Assembly: GCA_017893485.1 (NCBI GenBank)
Contig: CM030360.1
Location: 6,126,467-6,190,466 of the forward strand
Origin: Hemerocallis citrina
Taxonomy: Eukaryota; Streptophyta; Magnoliopsida; Asparagales; Asphodelaceae
DNA length: 64,000 nucleotides
Direction: 5' to 3'
Shown here: in pieces, positions 1 through 11,153 of the stretch
How positions within the stretch are numbered: the first letter of the stretch is position 1
How the letters are laid out: each line of letters begins with the position of its first letter
Notes under the pieces: model-generated
Seen by the model: the letters and a program-made list of their open reading frames with translations, nothing else
Told to the model about the DNA's origin: nothing
The model's database searches: none
Program-made: the position numbers and the translations under genes

Positions 1-325
1 CTCTTGGAAGATTGTTTTTGGGCAACAGTTGTTTATTTGGGGGTGAGAAGGTACTCTCCCACTTTATAATTGCTCCCTAGGGATTCTTCCTTACTTTTTC
101 GAATTTTTTAATTGTTTTTCGGCGCCATGGCTTGGTCATTATCCTTCGTTGAGGGGTGTTTACATTTGTACCACGCCTTCGACTCCTTCTAGGGCTCGCT
201 GGCTAGGGGGCCGAGGTCCGTACGCGGTTCGGCGCGTTTTCCCGAAGAGGAAAACAAGTTCGGCATAGCCGCGAGTACTAGGAGGGAGTCCGGCATAGCG
301 TGAGGTCCAATTCTTCCCCGTTAGG
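1..325. other. Unassigned 3' region of the Tat element
   Basis: Left-edge sequence before the tandem array. It has no convincing ORF and no match by eye to the LTR at 13,038-13,658, so it is probably internal untranslated sequence of the same element. A degenerate version of the repeat motif (ggagtccggcatagc and similar) appears from about 270. Confidence 0.4.
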
Positions 326-1815
326 AGGTCGGTGTCACGAACGCTCGGCGTTGGGTGCCGAACTTAATTTTTTCCTGTAACGAGGTTGGTGTCACGAACG
401 CTCGGCGTTGGGTGCCGAACTTGATTTTTTCCTCGTAACGAGGTCGGTGTCACGAACGCTCGGCGTTGGGTGCCGAACTTGATTTTTTCCCCGTAACGAG
501 GTCGGTGTCACGAACGCTCGGCGTTGGGTACCGAACTTGATTTTTTCCCCGTAACGAGGTCGGTGTCACGAACGCTCGGCGTTGGGTGCCGAACTTGATT
601 TTTTCCCCGTAACGAGGTCGGTGTCACGAACGCTTGGCGTTGGGTGCTGAACTTGATTTTTTTCCCGTAACGAGGTTGGTGTCACGAACGCTCGGCGTTG
701 GGTGCCGAACTTGATTTTTCCCCCGTAATGAGGTCGGTGTCACGAACGCTCGGCGTTGGGTGCCGAACTTGATTTTTCCCCCGTAACGAGGTCGGTGTCA
801 CAAACGCTCGGCGTTGGGTGCCGAACTTGATTTTTCTCCCTTAACGAGGTCGGTGTCACGAACGCTCGGCGTTGGGTGCCGAACTTGATTTTTCCCCCGT
901 AACGAGGTCGGTGTTACGAACGCTCGGCGTTGGGTGCCGAACTTGATTTTTTCCCCGTAACGAGGTCGGTGTCACGAACGCTCGGCATTGGGTGCCGAAC
1001 TTGATTTTTTCCCCGTAATGAGGTCGGTGTCACGAACGCTCGGCGTTGGGTGCCGAACTTGATTTTTTTCCCGTAACGAGGTCGGTGTCACGAACGCTCG
1101 GCGTTGGGTGCCGAACTTGAATTTTCTCCCGTAACGAGGTCGGTGTCACGAACGCTCAGTGTTGGGTGCCGAACTTGATTTTTTCCCCGTAACGAGGTCG
1201 GTGTCACGAACGCTCGGCGTTGGGTGCCGAACTTGATTTTTCCCCCGTAACGAGGTCGGTGTCACGACCGCTCGGCGTTGGGTGCCGAACTTGATTTTTC
1301 CCCGTAACGAGGTCGGTGTCACGAACGCTCGGCGTTGGGTGCCGAACTTGATTTTTCCCCCGTAACGAGGTCGGTGTCACGAACGCTCGGCGTTGGGTGC
1401 CGAACTTGATTTTTCCCCCGTAACGAGGTCGGTGTCACGAACGCTCGGCGTTGGGTGCCGAACTTGATTTTTCCCCCGTAACGAGGTCGGTGTCACGAAC
1501 GCTCGGCGTTGGGTGCCGAACTTGATTTTTTCCCCGTAACGAGGTCGGTGTCACGACCGCTCGGCGTTAGGTGCCGAACTTGATTTTTCCCCCGTAACGA
1601 GGTCGGTGTCAGGAACGCTCGGCATTGGGTGCCGAACTTGGTTTTTCCCCGTAACGAGGTCGGTGTCACGAACGCTCGGCGTTGGGTGCAGAACTTGATT
1701 TTTTCCCCGTAGCGAGGTCGGTGTCACGAACGCTCGGCGTTGGGTGCCGAACTTGATTTTTCCCCCATAACGAGGTCGGTGTCACGAACGCTCGGCGTTG
1801 TTGCCGAGCTTCTAA
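326..1815. repeat. 58-bp tandem repeat array, about 26 copies
   Basis: A unit of 57-58 bp built around gtcggtgtcacgaacgctc, then a ggcgttgggtgccgaactt block and a T-rich/CCCCGTAACGAG linker, repeats head to tail about 26 times. Copies differ mainly by single substitutions and by the length of the T/C run. It lies between the antisense ORFs and the expected 3' LTR, where Tat elements often carry satellite-like arrays. There are no unique spacers, so it is not a CRISPR array. Confidence 0.95.
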
Positions 1816-1862
1816 ACTTGTTGCTTTTCGTCTCGACATAGGGGTTTGTATCTACTGTACGC

Positions 1863-1926
1863 CTTCTGAACTTCTGACAGCTTCTGACAGCTCTAACAGC
1901 TCTGACAGCTCTGACAACTCTGACAG
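1863..1926. repeat. 10-bp microrepeat (tctgacagct)
   Basis: About seven imperfect copies of a 10-bp unit lie upstream of the antisense-gene TATA box. Single-base changes (ctaacagc, ctgacaac) separate the copies. Any promoter role would be inference from position only. Confidence 0.75.
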
Positions 1927-2098
1927 ATGGGACGTTTATTAATTGCGGTGACCTCTGGGCTTCTGTCAGATGGGGCGCGCATTAAATTCGACTCATGATT
2001 TGGCGCGGTTAGCAAGGCGACGATTGGGGTCGCTCCGTCGTTTCGTTTGAATGGGCCGGTCGTACGAGCCCATTAACCTCGTTTGGAGCGCCCCTCTC

Positions 2099-2105
2099 TA
2101 TAAAT
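2099..2105 (+). promoter_or_regulatory. TATA box of the antisense ORF unit
   Basis: TATAAAT sits about 150 nt upstream of the ATG at 2,250, on the strand opposite to gag-pol. It is followed by a C/T-rich leader, which is typical of plant core promoters. This supports the antisense ORFs having their own transcription unit rather than being expressed from the LTR. Confidence 0.6.
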
Positions 2106-2249
2106 CCTCACCCCCCTCTCTCATTTCTCATTTCTCCTCTCTTTTGCTCAGACGGTTTCTTGTGCTCAGGCAAATTTTTCCGGTGCCGGCGTTTGGTTCA
2201 GGCAAAGTTTTCCGGCGGCTATCTCTCTTAAGGTAATTTATCATCAATT

Positions 2250-4297
2250 ATGTCTGTAGCTTCTGTCTCCGAAGAACTCTCTTGGTCCGACCCCTCCCTT
2301 GAAGACGTCGAGGATTCGACTCCGACCCCGACCAAAGGCAAGACGGTGTTCGGCAAGGATTCGATCGTTGTGGATCCGAAGAGAATGGGGGAGTTCGGAC
2401 AACTACCAGGGCCGTTGACGGGGTTCCACAGAGTTAGGCAGCTCCCGGAGGATCAGGCCGAGCGAATTGTTCATGGGAGGGGGAGGTCCTTCGAGGAGAA
2501 TGCCGCGAGGGAGACGACGGAGGCGGACAATGCGGCGTCGATCCTGCGCGAGGGGGATCTGACAGTGATCCGGGATTCTTTTTTCATCCCGGAGGAGTAC
2601 GAAATTATGCTGCCGGGCCCCGGAGTTAGGGCCAACTCGCCGCTGCCAGTGACGATGTGTTGCTGGCCGGTCGACACCTTTATCGCCGGTACTCGGCTAC
2701 CTCTCCACGCGTTCGCCGTTACCGTGGTGAGTTGGTTCGGGGTCAGCCCCATCCAACTCATGCCGAACGCGTGGCGAGTGATAAATGGTTTCGTTCTCCA
2801 CTGCCAGGCCGCAGGGATCGAGCCGCAGCTGAACGTGCTTCGGACGCTATACCGGCTCCACCAAGGGAATAAGTCGGAGTACCGGTATTACTTGACTCCG
2901 AGGCACGGCGGCAGGCTTGTCATATGCCCCAACTCCATTAAGAACTGGCGAGAGAAGTGGTTGGTTGTGCGGAGTCGAGAGGCATGGCCGATCCCTTCTG
3001 ACTGGGTAGAAGGGGTGCCGAAGAGGGCGAAGGCGATGCCGAAGCTCTCAGTGGAAGAAGAAGAGGCGGTCCGGATTCTCCTTGATCGGCCGAAGTACGA
3101 TTGGAGGGAGCTGACGGAGGACGTCCTCTATAAGGGAGGGCTCTGCCGCGTAGACCCTAGTACGCGGCTCTCGTCAAGTTATTTTTTCCCGTACCTTCTT
3201 CCTTGTTGTTTTTTATGTGCTAACCAATTTTCGCTTTTGATGCAGAATCCATGGACTACGATGCAGTATTGGCGCTCAGGGCAGGGCTCGCCAGCAAGGC
3301 ATCGAAGAAGCGCAAGAGGGTCGCATCGAAGCTGCCCTCGACCTCGAAGGCGCCGAGGATTGGGGCCTCTGTTGAGGAGGTGGAGGTCCTCGACAGTCCG
3401 ACCGTCACTGTGGCGGGGACTCCGGCCCCAGCATCTGTGGGCGAGTTCCCCATTGCCACCGCCCTCGCCATGCCGACGCCACCGCTAACTGTGGCAGGCG
3501 AGGAGCTCCTGACGGAGGAGCACAAGCGGATTCACATCCCGGACTGGCAAGTCCGGAGGCATGATGGGTTCCTCGGGAACTCACTGGCGAGCATGCAGGC
3601 CGTCAAGCACCTCGCCACCCCGAAGGACCGAGCCGCCATGGAGGCGGGGAGAGAGGGCGACGACGTGATCGAGATCGCTCGTTCGGCGGTGTCGGTAAGC
3701 TCCGAGTTTCCTTTGTTTGTTGCACTTCTTGAATCACAAAAATTTTTCTAACTCTTTTAGTTCTTTTTTGCTGTAGATCATCGTCCACTTCGGCCACCTC
3801 ACCGAGAGGCTGACAGCTCTGGAGAAGGAGCTGAAGCAAGAGTCCGACCAAGCTCGGAACGAGAAAGCTCGGATGTCGAATGAGCTCGACAAGCTCCGAG
3901 TCGAGCATGAGGGCAGGTCGGCGAGGATCCAGCACCTCGAGGCCGAGGTGACGAGGCTGGAGGGCGAGCTCCTTGGCCAGAAGGAGGGGTCGGCCAAGCA
4001 GATGGCCGAGGTCGAGGCCGCCAATGCTGCGGCTGTGAAGGCGGCGGAGGACGCAACCCTGGAGAAGGCGCAGGGGTTCCTCGCCCAGAATATGGCGAAG
4101 GCCTTCGCCGCAGCCCTCGAACGGGTGTCGAAGGAGTACCCTGACGTGGACGTCACGGGGACGACGAAGTTGATGCCGGGGCCGGGGTCACTGGCGAGGC
4201 CCCTAGCACTGCGGTCACTCCGCTGTCGGTGGCGTCTCCTTCGGCGAAGTCAACCCCCACCCCACCTCGTCGCTCGGGGAAAGAGGTCGAGCCATGA
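2250..4297 (+). CDS. Antisense additional ORF of the Tat element (putative gypsy-type transposon domain, coiled-coil tail), spliced
   Basis: Exon 1 begins at ATG 2,250 and ends at 3,177 (or 3,159). Exon 2 is 3,246-3,694 and exon 3 starts at 3,777. Donor GTAAGC at 3,695 and acceptors TGCAG (3,241-3,245) and TGTAG (3,772-3,776) keep the reading frame, giving introns of about 68-86 and 82 nt. Residues of about 120-255 in exon 1 (TRLPLHAF, then GVSPIQLMPNAWR, then NWREKW) match the conserved core of plant 'putative gypsy type transposon' proteins (PF04195-like). Exon 2 has a basic KKRKR stretch. Exon 3 is a strongly charged heptad-rich coiled coil. A single-base shift near 4,172-4,190 moves translation out of the frame that ends in a Ser/Thr/Pro tail at TGA 4,295-4,297, so the C-terminus is probably damaged. 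The molecular role of these proteins is unknown. Confidence 0.75.
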
Positions 4298-4590
4298 CTC
4301 CGCTCCTCGTTTTCTTTTTTTTTTCTGTTTATTTGTTTTTTTTTTTTCGTTTTTCTTTTCAATCATTGTAATGCCTAATAGCAGACTGGCCACCGCTACT
4401 TTTTGAAATGAATGAAAAGAAAATTTTTGCAAGTGTTGGTGTTCGGATCTTTGTCTTTCGCCCCTTTTTCCGCTCAGCGTTCTCCTCTTGTTTCGAGAGT
4501 TCCTTGTTTTTTTTTAAATTTTTTTTTCCAAGTGTTGTGCTCCGGCGGTGTTCGACCTTTTTGCTGATTATTTCGACCTTTTTGCAGCTT

Positions 4591-5585
4591 ATGGTGGTTG
4601 CCCAAGATGCCGAGCTCGAGCGTTCGGATGAGGAAGCTCGAGCCGAGGCTGGCCTAGGGGCGACGAGGCTGTGTCTGGCGAGGTGTCGAGAGCGGCTCTA
4701 CGAAGTCGAGCTCGGATTGCGTCGAGCTGAAAGCGAGAGGAACCATCTCCAGCTCGTCCTCGGCCGGCGAGATATCGAGATTCGCCGTTTGGAAAGCAGG
4801 ATCGATGAGCTTACCCCCGCGGTTGAAGGTGAATATTCGCCTACTGCTTTCAGTAATGAGATTCGGATTCAGTGCATTCGTCATAACTTGTCCAAAATAA
4901 CAGCAGAGAGGGATGACTTGCTCTCCGAAATACAGCATCTGCAGTCCGTAGAGGCGAAGCTTCGAAGTGAGGGCGAGGGGCTGACGGCCGAAGTGGCCAA
5001 GTTGACGACCGAACGGGTACAGTTGACTGCCGAGGTCGAAGCACTGAAGAGAGCGACGGTGGATAAAAGCATCGAGGTCACCCATCTTCGTCGCCTCATC
5101 GCCAGCCGATCAGGAGTTCCGGACTCAGCGCTACCCCACGTTTCGAAGTCAATGTCAAAGATGACTCGTTGCGGGATCGGATCTCGGAGTTGGAGGCAGA
5201 AGTGGCTCGCCTTAAGCCGCATTCAGGACCAATCAACGTTCGAAGCACGTCGTGCACTCGCGCGGAGAGTGAGCGGGGTATTACCTTCTATGAGATGGCG
5301 ACCCGTCAGTGGATCGGCCAACCTAGTCTGGGGGATGCGCAGAGTTCGGTGGTAATTTTGCCGAGCAGAGCATCCGTCGGAGTAGCTACTAGAAGTGGTG
5401 CCGAGGATACGTCTCAATTCGCCGGCTTATGGTCGCGCTCCGGAGACAAGCGTCGTCACTCTCGAGTGTCTCTGAAGCGGAACGCTCCGGCTCCAAAAAA
5501 GCGCCAAAGTTGTCGACTCCGCGAACTTTTGTGCATTTCTCTCCCTTTTTTCTTTTTTGCTAAGTGTAATAAGTCGGCATTGTAA
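4591..5585 (+). pseudogene. Second antisense coiled-coil ORF of the Tat element, frameshifted
   Basis: The likely start is ATG 4,591, directly after a possible splice acceptor (tttttgcag, 4,582-4,587); an upstream in-frame ATG at 4,408 precedes low-complexity T-rich sequence. About 175 residues of Glu/Arg/Leu-rich coiled coil follow. Near 5,125-5,135 the coiled-coil reading moves to another frame (MRDRISELEAEVARL, from 5,169), so one small indel breaks the ORF. The shifted frame ends at 5,585 after a basic tail. It could be a separate gene or the distal exon of the antisense ORF upstream. No enzymatic motif is visible. Confidence 0.6.
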
Positions 5586-5645
5586 CTTTTTCTTTGACGA
5601 GTTGTAATCCTATTGTGTCTGTCTTTGTACCGCATCTGTTTCATC

Positions 5646-5651
5646 AATAAA
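5646..5651 (+). terminator. Poly(A) signal of the antisense unit
   Basis: AATAAA follows the end of the second antisense ORF by about 60 nt, after a T-rich 3' UTR (ttgtaatcc, ttgtgtctg) typical of plant 3' ends. With the TATA box at 2,099 it brackets the antisense unit. Confidence 0.5.
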
Positions 5652-5899
5652 AGTGTTGTTGCCGAACTTGTGTGTTTTTTACTTTCGCGACTGTTGTCTG
5701 CTGCGCCGAGACTTCTAAGCCAGCCGCATACCTGTATGCCGATCGGCGAGGGGAATGTTCGGCCAGTGGTGCCGAGCCTCGTCTATACTTCCCAATCATG
5801 CCGTCTTGTGAGGCGAGTTCGGCGGCTGCCTCTCGAACTGCGTCAATGCGCAAGTGCTGGGCCTCAGATCGTTGCTGGAGTAGTTCGGCAGCTATGACC

Positions 5900-7070
5900 G
5901 TGATCCTGAATGGCGAACTACCCCTAGCCCGCTTGGGAGCGATCATGTGAAGTATGATCGATCCAGGAGACGGGCTCCGAACCATCGTTAGGTTAGTTTA
6001 AGGGTTGTGGGAGCATTTCCGAATTGCGAACTACCCCTAGCTCGCTTAGAAGCGAACTTGCGAAGTAGAGTCGAACCAAGTGTTGGACTCCGAACCATTC
6101 AATGGCTGTGGGAGCAATTCCGAATGGCGAGCTACTTCTAGCTCGCTTAGGAGCGAACTTGCGAAGTAGAATCGAGCCAAGTGTTGGACTCCGGGACCAT
6201 TGTTAGATTAGTTCAAGGGTTGTGAGAGCATTTCCGAATGGCGAACTACTCCTAGCTCGCTTAGGAGCGAACTTGCGAAGTAGAGTCGAACCAAGTGTTG
6301 GACTCCAAACCATTCAACGGCTGTGGGAGCAATTCCGAATGGCGAGCTACTTCTAGCTTGCTTAGGAGCGAACTTGCGAAGTAAAATCGAGCCAAGTGTT
6401 GGACTCCAGAACCATTGTTAGATTAGTTCAAGGGTTGTGGGAGCATTTCCGAATGGCGAACTACTCCTAGCTCGCTTAGGAGCGAACTTGCAAAGTAGAG
6501 TCGAACCAAGTGTTGGACTCCGAACCATTCAACGGCTGTGGGAGCAATTCCGAATGGCGAGCTACTTCTAGCTCGCTTAGGAGCGAACTTGCGAAGTAGA
6601 ATCGAGCTAAGTGTTGGACTCCGGAACCATTGTTTGATTAGTTTAAGGGTTGTGGGAGCATTTCCGAATGGCGAACTACCCCTAGCTCGCTTAGGAGCGA
6701 ACTTGCGAAGTAGAGTCGAACCAAGTGTTGGACTCCGAACCATTCAACGGCTGTGGGAGCAATTTCGAATGGCGAGCTACTTCTAGCTCGCTTAGGAGCG
6801 AACTTGCGAAGTAGAATCGAGCCAAGTGTTGGACTCCGGAACCATTGTTAGATTAGTTCAAGGGTTGTGGGAGCATTTCCGAATGGCGAACTACCCCTAG
6901 CTCGCTTAGGAGCGAACTTGCGAAGTAGAGTCGAACCAAGTGTTGGACTCCGAACCATTCAACGGCTGTGGGAGCAATTCCGAATGGCGAGCTACTTCTA
7001 GCTCGCTTAGGAGCGAACTTGTAAAGTAGAATCGAGCCAAGTGTTGGACTCCGGAACCATTGTTAGATTA
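5900..7070. repeat. 215-bp higher-order tandem repeat, five copies plus a diverged half
   Basis: The marker gagcatttcc recurs at 6,011, 6,226 (as gagcatttcc after gtga), 6,441, 6,656 and 6,871, exactly 215 bp apart. Each unit has two related halves (gagcatttcc and gagcaattcc types). Each half carries a small hairpin, TCGCT-TAGG-AGCGA, followed by aacttgcgaagtag. A more diverged half lies at about 5,900-5,985. The array lies between the pol stop and the antisense ORFs. Confidence 0.95.
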
Positions 7071-7117
7071 AAGAGCTAAAAGTAGAGAGATGTAATTGCA
7101 GCGAAAATATGAAAAAC

Positions 7118-7127
7118 TTTATTTATT
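7118..7127 (-). terminator. Overlapping AATAAA signals 3' of pol
   Basis: On the minus strand AATAAATAAA lies about 110 nt beyond the pol stop codon (7,239). It could serve as a poly(A) site for a truncated gag-pol transcript. The element's main polyadenylation site should be in the missing 3' LTR, so function is uncertain. Confidence 0.35.
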
Positions 7128-7238
7128 AATATCCAATGATCGGCTGCTTCTAAAGTTGCTAGCCGTTATTACAATGAAAAAAGTAAAAGAAAATTACTAC
7201 AAGTGACAGGAAAAGAACGGCTCGACATCCCGGACTAC

Positions 7239-8096
7239 TTAGAGAGGCGTTGCCGCTTTCTCTTGGTATTTTAAGAGATGGTCGGCATTCCAAGCCCTGG
7301 GAATCTCCCTGCCTTCGAGATCTTCTAGTCGGAATGTGCCGGGGCGGATTACTTTTGATATCTTGTAAGGTCCCTCCCAGTTCGGGGCCAATTTGCTTTT
7401 CTGACCAGGGAACGAGATGGCCAACTTTCGAAGGACCAGGTCCCCTTCTTTGAGGTCCGTTGGGCAGACCCTTTTGTTGTATGCTAGCTCGATCCTCCTT
7501 CGGTAAGCTTGCTGGCGTATGGCAGCTCTCTCTCGGATTTCGTCTATCAGATCCAGGCTTGCTCTAAGTTCTCTAGCGTTCTGCTCTTCTTCGTAAGCTA
7601 TCAGACGAGGAGAGGGTATCCCGACTTCTAGGGGGATGATGGCCTCGGCCCCATAGGTGAGATTAAATGGGCTCTCTCCTGTTGGGGTCTGCATGGTGGT
7701 GCGGTGATTCCAGAGCACGTTTGGCAGCTGATCGACCCACAGTCCTTTGGAACACTTGTCTAACCTCTTCTTGATGCCCGAAAGGATCTGTCGGTTGGCA
7801 TTCTCGGCCTGGCCATTCGACTGAGGATGGGAGACGGAGGAGAACCGGTGTTGTATGGCGAGGTCCTCACATAAGGTTCGGAAGGCGGCCCCAGTGAACT
7901 ATGTTCCATTATCCGTGACTATGACCCGGGGAACACCGAATCGGCAAATCACATTTTTCCAGAAGAATTGAACGACCCTATGCTCGGTGATTGTAGCCAG
8001 GGGCTCGGTCTCTATCCATTTCGAGAAATAGTCGACTGCCACGACTAGGAACTTTAGCTGTCCGGGGGCTGGTGGAAACGGCCCTAGTAAATCCAT
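7239..8096 (-). pseudogene. Tat integrase core and C-terminus, interrupted by one stop
   Basis: This is the end of the polyprotein. The catalytic core starts with MDLLGPFP (first Asp), continues through VTDNGT (second Asp), and has SNGQAEN (Glu) about 40 residues later, giving the DDE triad that inserts retroelement cDNA. A TAG codon at 7,899-7,901 sits right after DNGT; the frame is open on both sides. The C-terminal part (about 7,250-7,500) is the usual GDLVLRK and GPYKI module. No chromodomain follows, in line with the Tat lineage. Stop codon TAA is at 7,239-7,241. Confidence 0.88.
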
Positions 8097-8099
8097 CCC

Positions 8100-9782
8100 C
8101 TACATAGCGAAGAGGATCGGACTTGATAGGGAGGTGAGCGGTGCTTGTGGAAGGCGTCGGATGTCGGAATACTTTTGACAGGAGCTGCATTGCCGAACGT
8201 GTCGTTCGGCATCCCGTAGGAGAGTGGGCCAGTAATACCCGTAGTTCAACACTTTGCGCACTAGAGCCCTGGACCCAGAATGGGCCCTGCCAATGCCTTC
8301 GTGGAGCTCTTGCAGGGCGTAGTCGGCTTGCCCGGGGGAAAGACACCTCAGGTAAGGGCGACCGTCCACCTGGGTGAAGGAGCGTTTATATAGGATACCT
8401 TCGATTAATGTATAACGCTCGGCTCGGGTCCTGATTCTTCTTGCTTCCCTCGGATCTTCGGGGAGGAGTCCGTCCTTTAAGAACTCGACGAGGGGTTTCA
8501 TCCAGTTGTCTTCGAGGAGGACGGGCAATGTTTCAACGGAGTCAGGTGTTTCGTCCTCTATGCTCGGCTTCAGGAGGACTTCTATCAATACGGTCTGCTC
8601 CAGACCTTGAAGGGAAGAGGAGGCTAATTTGGATAGGGCGTCGGCCTGGGCATTTTCTTCTCGGGGGATCCTTTGGATGAGGGCCTCTTCAAATAGCGCC
8701 ATGAGGCTCTTTACTTTGGCCAAGTATTTAACCATTCTATCATCGCGGGCTTCATACTCGCCGAGGACCTGATTGACGACCAACTGAGAGTCGCTGAAGA
8801 TCTGCAGCCGCTGTGCCCCTGCATTTCGGGCCATTCGAAGACCGGCTATTAGCGCCTCGTATTCGGCCTCGTTGTTCGAGGCTTTGAAATTTATACGGAG
8901 GGAGTATTGGAGGATGAAGTCATCTGGGCCTGCCAGAATGACTCCTGTCCCGCTTCCCTCATTGCAAGAGGATCCGTCAACATAAATCGACCAGACCGGT
9001 GATCCCTTCACTGTCTGGCTGGGCTCAGGGATGGTACTCTCAACTATGAATTCGGCCAGTGCCTGAGCCTTGATCGCGGTTCGAGGCTGATATGATATGT
9101 CATGTTGGCTCAGTTCGATCGACCATTTCATAAGGCGTCCCGATGTCTCGGGCTTGTGAAGAACCTGTTTCAGTGGCTGGTCGGTAAGAACGACCACCGA
9201 ATGGGACTGGAAGTACGGGCGAAGCTTCCTCGCGGCCATCACCAGGGCATAAGCCATCTTTTCAATCTTCGGGTATCTTAGCTCAGCGTCCCGAAGCACT
9301 TTGCTGACATAGTAGATGGGCTTCTGGGCCCGGTCTTCTTCCCTCACTAGGACCGCACTTAGGGTCTGCTCGGAGGCTGCCAGGTAGAGGTATAGGGGCT
9401 CACCGGGGATCGGCTTGCTGAGGAGAGGGGGATTGACGAGGTAGGCCTTGAGCTGGTCGAAGGACTCCTGTTGCTGCTGCCCCCATTCGAATCCTTTAGC
9501 CCCCCTGAGGGCTTTGAAGAAGGGGAGGCATTTTTTCCCAGACTTTGATAGAAAGCGCCCTATGACGGCTAGGCGACCAGTTAATCTCTGAACTTCTTTA
9601 ACATTTCTAGGAGGGGCCATGTCCAATATGGCCTTGATCTTCTCTGGATTTGCTTCAATTCCTCGTTGGCTAACCATGAAGCTGAGGAACTTCCCTGATG
9701 AGACGCCGAACGCACACTTGTTCGGGTTGAGTCTCATATTGTGCTTCCTCAAAACGTCAAATGCTTCTTGGAGGTCGGCCAC
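8100..9782 (-). pseudogene. Tat RT thumb, RNase H, second RNase H and integrase zinc finger (open segment)
   Basis: 560 open codons in the same frame as its neighbours. In order: RT connection (KIKAILDM, VQRLTGRLAV); the retroelement RNase H region (LYLYLAASEQTLSAVL to VVLTDQPLKQVL); a second RNase H starting SIYVDGSS with NEAEYEAL and FSDSQLVVNQV; and the integrase HHCC zinc finger (HEGIGRAHSG, CSSCQKYSD). Two RNase H blocks in tandem are a known Tat trait, the second resembling archaeal-type RNase H. The segment ends at TAG 8,100-8,102, a nonsense codon two codons before the integrase core begins. The left boundary with RT is set by TGA 9,795-9,797 and TAA 9,804-9,806. Confidence 0.88.
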
Positions 9783-9803
9783 GTGATCAGTGCCTCAGAT
9801 GCT

Positions 9804-11126
9804 TTACACAAGCATGTCATCGACGTACACCTCCATATTCCGGCCGATCTGGGCCTGGAAAACCTTGTTGACGAGGCGTTGGTATGTCGCCCCTGCATTC
9901 TTTAGGCCGAATGGCTTGACTCTGTAGCAATAAAGGCCTTGGTCGGTCACAAAAGATGTCTTCGGGATATCCGGGGGGAACATTCTTATCTGATTGTAAC
10001 CCGAGAAAGCATCCATGAAGCTGAGGAGCTCATGTCCCGAGGTTGCGTCAATCAGAGTATCGATGCTCGGCAGAGGAAAGGGATCTTTGGGGTAGGCTTT
10101 GTTAAGGTCGGTGAAATCAATACAAATTCTCCAAGTCCCGTTGGACTTCTTCACCATTACTACGTTTGACAACCACTCAGGGTAGTTTACCTCCCGTATG
10201 AATCGGGCCTTCAACAGCTTGTCTACCTCCTCTTTTATAGCGAGCTGACGCTCGGGGGCGAACTTGCACCTCTTTTGCTGAACCGGTTTGGACTCCGGAT
10301 CAACGCTCAGGCGGTGGACCAAGAGTTCTTTGGAGATACCGGGCATGTCTGCAGCCGACCACGCGAAGAGGTCTTGATTGCTGCGGATGCATTTCACAAT
10401 ATCTGAGTATAGGGCGGACGGGAGGGTCTTGCTAACAAAGAACTTGTGGGTCGGCTCCTGCTCAGAGAAGAGTACTTCCTCCAATTCGTCCACCGGCTCG
10501 GAAGTTGGCCGAGCAGCATCTTGGGGGAGTTCCAGTGTTTCTAAGGAGAGGTCGGGTCCGAGGGTAGAGGTCATATAACACTTGCAGGCTTGCTCCTGAT
10601 TGCCCCTTACTTCTCCCACTCCGGCTCGGGTGGGGAATTTCATTTTAAGATGATAGGCAGAAGGGACGGCTTCAAGGGCGGCCAGACCGGGCCGACCCAA
10701 AATGACATTGTAGGCTGCTGGAACGTCCACGACCATGAAGTCCATCAACTCCGTTCGGGTAGTAAGAGTTTTGCCAGTGGTTACGTCGAGGGTAATCACC
10801 CCTTCAATAGTCACTGGCACTCCTGTGAACCCGTGGAGTGTGTATCCGGTGGGCTTAAGTCTGTCCCGCGAGAGCTTCAGGCCTTTAAAAGCGTTGAGGA
10901 AAAGGATGTTTACGGAGCTGCCGTTGTCTACTATGATCCTTTCCACTTTGAAGTTGGCCATGTGAAGACTGATGACGAGTGCGTCACAATGAGGGGTGCG
11001 GACACCCTCAAGATCTTCGTCAGAGAAGGTGACGGGCACTCCGAGGCCTTTGGGAGGAGGGGTGGTTCGGACCGAATTGACTTCCCTTATGAAAGTCTTT
11101 CGAGAGGAGTTGGAGGAGCCCCCCAT
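9804..11126 (-). pseudogene. Tat aspartic protease and reverse transcriptase (open segment)
   Basis: 440 open codons in the gag-pol frame. The retropepsin-like motif VDNGSSVNILF lies near residue 66, using DNG in place of the commoner DTG/DSG, as seen in many Tat elements. The RT block runs from about residue 300: WLSNVVMVKKSNG, WRICIDFTDLNKA, then YVDDML at the end, the catalytic YVDD box. Two nonsense codons (TAA 9,804-9,806; TGA 9,795-9,797) follow YVDDMLV directly. The segment is joined to gag in the same frame across TGA 11,154-11,156, so gag and pol were one ORF. Confidence 0.9.
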
Positions 11127-11153
11127 TGGGCCCCCGTGGATGAGGTGGAGGAC

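Noticed and set aside
326..1815. CRISPR-like regular repeats
   Set aside because: The units are contiguous 58-bp tandem repeats with no unique spacers, in a plant retroelement.
2471..5222. Minus-strand open readings opposite the antisense ORFs
   Set aside because: Shadows of the plus-strand coiled-coil coding sequence; no domain.
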